From Planctomycetaceae bacterium (lineage in GTDB: Bacteria > Planctomycetota > Phycisphaerae > Sedimentisphaerales > UBA12454), in contig JAJFVK010000011.1 in assembly GCA_021371795.1 (NCBI GenBank), forward strand, positions 1 through 33,103: a stretch of DNA of 33,103 bases, written 5' to 3'. Shown here piece after piece: positions 32,968-33,103 of the stretch (the first letter of the stretch is position 1; each line of letters begins with the position of its first letter). The translations under genes and the position numbers were made by a program. The notes under the pieces are model-generated. The model worked only from the letters and a program-made list of their open reading frames with translations, was not told the DNA's origin and did not search any database.

Positions 32968-33103
32968 GGGTATCTCTAAAAATTAACAAAATTTCGTGCA
33001 GTTCGCCGCACATTTGATATAGTTAGCTCATTGACAAGTAAATTACGGTTTTTCATATCATTGGCAAAGGATTTCTTATGATGCTCTCCGGACTTTTCGA
33101 CTG
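32968..33103 (+). mobile_element. Left end of a probable IS5/IS4-type insertion sequence (cut by window)
   Basis: GGGTATCTCTAAAAATT at 32968-32984 has the look of a terminal inverted repeat and is followed by about 90 bp of leader and a transposase-like start codon region. The right end is outside the window. It lies 61 bp past the small-terminase candidate, so it may separate that gene from the large terminase gene or interrupt the element. Confidence 0.5.
33078..33103 (+). CDS. Transposase N-terminus (partial)
   Basis: Eight full codons are in the window: MMLSGLFD. An AAAGGA site lies at 33066-33071. From memory, DDE transposases of the IS5/IS4 group often begin with a short SLFD or LFDW-type motif. 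With so few residues the call depends mainly on the IS-like end upstream. Confidence 0.45.

Overview
The window looks like a chromosomal segment of an anaerobic or microaerophilic Phycisphaerae-type planctomycete. This is inferred from a PEP-CTERM sorting tail, a NIF-type Fe-S assembly pair used outside nitrogen fixation, a low-to-mid GC content, sparse Shine-Dalgarno use, and many short-period intergenic repeats. The assignment rests on gene style only; there is no rRNA or other marker in view. The window is bracketed by transposon ends: the 3' tail of an IS3-type transposase at the left edge and the first codons of a probable IS5-type transposase at the right edge.

Region 1 (about 400-9831, + strand) is a sulfur and Fe-S operon. 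It starts with a cysteine-bearing Rrf2/IscR-like regulator that has a strong promoter and a palindrome overlapping the start of transcription. Serine is then activated (cysE) and converted to cysteine (cysK). A MetY-type enzyme handles O-acetylhomoserine, NifS mobilises sulfur from cysteine, NifU builds the cluster, and NadA is a nearby [4Fe-4S] client enzyme. A pair of M16 peptidase-fold proteins (one with and one without the zinc motif) follows in the same direction.

Region 2 (9832-19094) is ordinary housekeeping. It holds a GT-C membrane glycosyltransferase, a membrane-anchored MsrB-MsrA fusion, rlmN overlapping a HAD phosphatase, a phosphohexomutase, an M48 lipoprotein protease, a MenA/UbiA prenyltransferase, a small membrane protein, a DUF985 cupin and a rubrerythrin-like protein. 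Region 3 (19095-20854) holds a PEP-CTERM NHL-repeat protein with its own terminator and about 580 bp of repeat-rich, gene-free DNA.

Region 4 (20855-32906) is a compact virus-like module: portal, coiled-coil scaffold candidate, HK97-fold major capsid protein, a run of head-completion/tail/fibre candidates, a beta-helix spike, a hub-like protein, a small membrane/coiled-coil protein, an antisense SPL-like radical SAM gene and a small-terminase candidate. No integrase, replication gene, lysin, large terminase, tail-tube gene or tape-measure gene is seen. At most of its wide gene junctions it carries the same families of short-period repeats that lie between the host genes, and it contains a structured 80-92 bp element in two diverged copies with a compensatory base-pair change. 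The genes are nevertheless intact. This makes a long-resident or domesticated capsid locus (for example a gene-transfer-agent-like system) the most interesting hypothesis here, although a simple prophage cut by the window edge is not excluded.
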